Assembly (NCBI GenBank): GCA_013153685.1
Contig: JAADDX010000088.1
Location: 1-39,146 of the forward strand
Length of the DNA stretch: 39,146 bases
Direction of reading: 5' to 3'
DNA from: Campylobacterota bacterium
Lineage (GTDB): Bacteria; Campylobacterota; Campylobacteria; Campylobacterales; JAADDX01
The notes under the pieces were generated by a model. That model had not been told where the DNA came from and did not search any database. It worked only from the letters and a program-made list of their open reading frames with translations. Every line of letters begins with the position of its first letter. Within the stretch, counting starts at the first letter, position 1. Below are positions 36,968 to 39,146 of the stretch, piece by piece. The translations under genes and the position numbers were made by a program.

Positions 36968-37815
36968 TAATCACAATAGCAAGTGGTAAAGGTGGGACTG
37001 GTAAGACTACCATCTCATCTAACCTCACACATTATTTAGCAAATAACAATAAAGAAGTAGTATTGGCGGATTTGGATGTAGAAGAGCCAAATTCATCTTT
37101 ATTTATCAAAGGGCAAAAACACAATAGCCAAACTGCTTATACAATGAAGCCAGTATGGGTGGAGGAGAATTGTAAGTTATGTGGCAAATGTGGGGAAGTG
37201 TGTAATTTTAATGCTATTTTGGCTTTGCCAAAAGGGATTTTGACATTTCCTGAATTATGTCATAGTTGCTATGCTTGTAGTGAGCTTTGCCCTAGTGATG
37301 CTTTGCCGATGAAACCTCATAAAATCGGAGAAATAACCCACTATAAGTTGGAGAATTTTGATTTTGTAGAAGGTAGGCTTGATTTAGGGCAAGAGATGGC
37401 AGTGCCACTTATAGCACAAACGATAGATTATGTAAATGAACATTTTAAAAATGCTCTAAAATTATACGATTCGCCACCTGGGACAAGCTGTCCGGTGATT
37501 GAAGCAAGTAAAAATAGTGATTTTGTGGTGTTAATTACTGAACCTACACCATTTGGGCTAAACGACTTAACATTAGCAGTAGAGACTATGAAGGTATTGA
37601 ATAAAAAAGTCGGTGTGATTATCAATAGATACGGAATTGGGGATAATAAAGTAGAAGAATATTGCCAAAAAGAGAATATCCCTATCATCACCAAAATTCA
37701 AAACGACAAAGAAGTAGCAAAACTTTATTCAAATGGAGAGTTAATCTATCCAAAGATAGAGCATTTTAGAAAATCTATTGAGGATATAGCAAAATTTATA
37801 GAGGAAATAAGATGA
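36964..37815 (+). CDS. MinD-superfamily ATPase with inserted 2[4Fe-4S] ferredoxin domain (first)
   Basis: A 283-residue P-loop protein of the MinD/Mrp group. The deviant Walker A GKGGTGKTT lies at 9-17. A two-cluster ferredoxin domain is inserted at about 65-115, with cysteines at 70, 73, 76, 80 and 99, 102, 105, 109, so it should bind two [4Fe-4S] clusters. The ATPase fold resumes with YDSPPGTSCPVI and ends normally. Such proteins are thought to move or insert metal clusters, but no function is proven. It overlaps the next gene by ATGA, and the two probably act as a heterodimer. Confidence 0.9.
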   Translation: MIITIASGKGGTGKTTISSNLTHYLANNNKEVVLADLDVEEPNSSLFIKGQKHNSQTAYTMKPVWVEENCKLCGKCGEVCNFNAILALPKGILTFPELCHSCYACSELCPSDALPMKPHKIGEITHYKLENFDFVEGRLDLGQEMAVPLIAQTIDYVNEHFKNALKLYDSPPGTSCPVIEASKNSDFVVLITEPTPFGLNDLTLAVETMKVLNKKVGVIINRYGIGDNKVEEYCQKENIPIITKIQNDKEVAKLYSNGELIYPKIEHFRKSIEDIAKFIEEIR

Positions 37816-38699
37816 AAGAGATAGTTGTAATATCTGGAAAGGGTGGAACCGGTAAGACAAGTATTAGCTCCTCATTTGCATATTTAGAACCAAATGCAAT
37901 AGTTGCTGATTGTGATGTGGATGCAGCAAATATGCATTTGCTTTTGGATGCGGATTTTGAATATCAAGAGGATTTTTTTAGTGGAGAAGTAGCAGTTATT
38001 GATGAGGATAAATGCACTTCTTGTGGTAAATGCTATGATGTATGTAGGTTTGATGCTATTAGCAAAGAAGATGGATTTTATAAAGTAAATCCGATTGATT
38101 GTGAAGGGTGCTGGTATTGTTATAGAGTATGCAAAGATGAAGCAATTACTATGCAAACACAAAAAGCGGGAGATTTGTATATCTCAAATATCAAAAATGG
38201 CTCAAAAATGGCTCATGCAAAGCTTGGATTTGGGGCGGAGAATTCTGGGAAGTTAGTAGCCCATGTCAAAAAACATGCCAAAAGCATAGCCAAAAAGGAA
38301 AATAAAGAGTTTATCATTACAGATGGAAGCCCAGGGATTGGTTGTCCGGTAATTTCATCATTAAGTGGAGCAAATTTGGTAGTGTTAGTTACCGAAGCGA
38401 GTGTATCTGGACTGCACGATTTAGAGAGGGTGTTTAAACTTATTAAAACTTTTAAATTAGATAGTGTATGTATTATCAACAAATATGACTTAAATGAAGA
38501 GATGACATCTAAAATCGAGCAGTTTATCGAAAATGAAAATTCAAAAGTAATAGCAAAATTACCATACGATGAAACATTTACAAAAGCTATGAGCGAAGCT
38601 AAAACAATTATTGAATATAATAAAGACTCAGATATAGCAAAAGCTATAATTGATAGTTGGAGAGAGATAAAAAATCATTTAGCAGATACCAAAAGATAG
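37812..38699 (+). CDS. MinD-superfamily ATPase with inserted 2[4Fe-4S] ferredoxin domain (second)
   Basis: The 295-residue partner of the preceding protein. Walker A is GKGGTGKTS at 9-17, the ferredoxin insertion has cysteines at 68, 71, 74, 78 and 97, 100, 103, 107, and the later ATPase motif is TDGSPGIGCPV. It is a clear paralogue of the first but well diverged, which points to an old duplication and a two-subunit enzyme. In other genomes these pairs stand next to a NifX/NafY-like protein; none is found here before the operon ends. Its last stretch is a short helical tail. Confidence 0.9.
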   Translation: MKEIVVISGKGGTGKTSISSSFAYLEPNAIVADCDVDAANMHLLLDADFEYQEDFFSGEVAVIDEDKCTSCGKCYDVCRFDAISKEDGFYKVNPIDCEGCWYCYRVCKDEAITMQTQKAGDLYISNIKNGSKMAHAKLGFGAENSGKLVAHVKKHAKSIAKKENKEFIITDGSPGIGCPVISSLSGANLVVLVTEASVSGLHDLERVFKLIKTFKLDSVCIINKYDLNEEMTSKIEQFIENENSKVIAKLPYDETFTKAMSEAKTIIEYNKDSDIAKAIIDSWREIKNHLADTKR

Positions 38700-38724
38700 C
38701 CCAAAGGGAGTGGTAAATTCCCTA

Positions 38725-38760
38725 GTGGCTAAATGCTAAATATAAATAGCACAAAGCCAT
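38725..38760 (+). other. Symmetric two-step hairpin after the MinD operon
   Basis: TGGCT-aaa-TGCTA-(8-base loop)-TAGCA-caa-AGCCA: two perfect five-base-pair stems separated by a symmetric three-by-three internal loop, 26 bases after the stop codon. No U tract follows, so it is not a standard terminator; it might protect the 3' end of the transcript. Confidence 0.6.
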
Positions 38761-38839
38761 AATAATATGGACTAACGTACATTGCTGGTTTAACTAAAAA
38801 ATAAAGTCTATAAAAGGCACAAGGAAATTATTTGAATGA

Positions 38840-38960
38840 GAGACTTTTTTCTTTTAGGTAAAAACGACTGCTAAAAAATTGCTTTTACCCGTTAGGGTGC
38901 TTGCCATTTGCAATTTTTAAGGAGTTTTTACCGGTAAAAAAGGAAACTTGTCTCGAATGA
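38840..38960. repeat. Nested-palindrome element, copy B (complete)
   Basis: Stems from outside in: GAGAC (38840-38844) with GTCTC (38950-38954); GGTAAAAAC (38857-38865) with GTTTTTACC (38924-38932); AAAAATTGC (38874-38882) with GCAATTTTT (38910-38918); ACCC (38887-38890) with GGGT (38895-38898). GAATGA stands directly on both sides (38834-38839 and 38955-38960). It is related to copy A at the other end of the window by the shared TTGCCATTTG and the right flank. It resembles a small nonautonomous repeat or REP-type palindrome; an RNA role is also possible. Confidence 0.75.
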
Positions 38961-39055
38961 AAATAATGTTTTGTCTTTTTCAAATAGTCATGTGAGTATG
39001 GGCTATCGTATCGGTAATCCACCATCTATCCCGATAGCTGGTGAAACTATCACGC

Positions 39056-39093
39056 AAAAAAAAGCCCCATACCCAAAAAGGATATGAGGCTTT
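39056..39093 (-). terminator. Rho-independent terminator for a minus-strand gene
   Basis: On the minus strand AAAGCC-t-CATA-t-CC pairs across a TTTTT loop with GG-g-TATG-g-GGCTTT and is followed by a run of eight T. It starts five bases after the minus-strand stop at 39098. Confidence 0.8.
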
Positions 39094-39097
39094 CTAC

Positions 39098-39146
39098 TCA
39101 CCTATCAAGGAGAGATTTAATGTTCCCATCAAAGTAAAGGCTACCA
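39098..39146 (-). CDS. C-terminal end of a minus-strand gene, unidentified
   Basis: The terminator just to the left shows that a minus-strand gene enters from outside the window. Two frames stay open to the edge: one codes 15 residues ending SLYFDGNIKSLLDR with TGA at 39098-39100, the other ends FTLMGTLNLSLIGE with TAG at 39094-39096. I cannot tell which is used or what the protein is. Confidence 0.4.
   Translation of the reverse strand, partial: GSLYFDGNIKSLLDR

Larger units (their letters stand above)
38700..39056. other. Hairpin-rich intergenic stretch, no gene seen
   Basis: No ORF with a ribosome-binding site is found on either strand. The stretch holds a nested hairpin at 38725-38760, the palindromic element at 38840-38954 and a set of mutually exclusive stems at 39002-39053. 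It lies between the end of the MinD operon and a convergent minus-strand gene, so the structures may be 3' ends, repeats or a small RNA. Confidence 0.8.

Noticed and set aside
38834-38960. Simple MITE with a 6-bp target duplication
   Set aside because: Kept only as a hypothesis, because GAATGA is also present at the end of copy A with different neighbouring bases, so it is probably part of the element.
39001-39093. c-di-GMP (GEMM) or molybdenum-cofactor riboswitch
   Set aside because: There is a short ACGCAAA...AGCC resemblance to GEMM, but the tetraloop and second stem do not fit, and the main hairpin works as a minus-strand terminator. I could not match the molybdenum-cofactor consensus.
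39105-39138. Five-codon leader ORF (MFPSK) after AAGGAG
   Set aside because: It lies on the strand opposite a terminated minus-strand gene, and no downstream plus-strand gene can be seen in the window.

Overview
The window reads as ordinary chromosome of a low-GC Campylobacterota (former Epsilonproteobacteria), probably a free-living, motile, nitrate- or sulfur-metabolising type close to Sulfurimonas/Sulfurovum. Reasons, all from family knowledge plus gene order: a CheZ of the Helicobacter/Campylobacter type, NapD, FliR, an ATP synthase cluster with paired b-type subunits (AtpF' and AtpF) running from ParA/ParB into TolQ/TolR/TolA, Amt-GlnK, and AT-rich promoters that show a clear TATAAT but usually no -35 box. 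No rRNA, tRNA, CRISPR array, prophage, transposase gene or recognisable defence cluster was found. Genes are tightly packed, with many ATGA/TAATG overlaps and several TTG starts.

Layout. 1-4407 (minus): rsmI, rpmE, then a run of a coiled-coil microprotein, an HdeD-like membrane protein, an APC permease and an orphan napD, plus a PHP phosphatase. 4488-9757 (plus): cheZ, a U32 peptidase-family protein and a 1107-residue triple glycosyltransferase. 9781-14562 (minus): tpx, rsmH, an FtsL-like protein and an RND pump without its membrane-fusion partner. 14734-16935 (plus): a 34-residue membrane microprotein with its own promoter and terminator, amt, glnK and a short LUD-domain protein. 16946-18839 (minus): trmN6-like methyltransferase and a repeat-rich DUF4214 protein. 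19060-22198 (plus): rpsB (with a folded leader), tsf, a LolD-type ATPase and fliR. 22191-36356 (minus): argD-lhgO-tsaC-like, and upstream of it the long chain prfB, lipoprotein, birA, parA, parB, atpF'FHAGDC, tolQRA. 36502-38699 (plus): a DUF134 regulator, a Cys/Arg/Gln repeat microprotein and two MinD-type ATPases carrying ferredoxin domains. 38700-39097 is a hairpin-rich intergenic stretch, followed by the tail of a minus-strand gene.

Most of this is core metabolism and housekeeping. The places worth a second look are: (i) two related nested-palindrome elements, one at each end of the window (1-104 and 38840-38960), which keep the same fold through compensating base changes; (ii) the DUF134/microprotein/twin-MinD cassette, whose promoter is overlaid by a 10-bp inverted repeat spaced 31 bp centre to centre; (iii) a perfect 10-bp hairpin that contains the tsf stop codon and both the ribosome-binding site and TTG start of the downstream ATPase gene; (iv) a birA gene broken by a run of ten A residues; and (v) the isolated 34-residue membrane microprotein.
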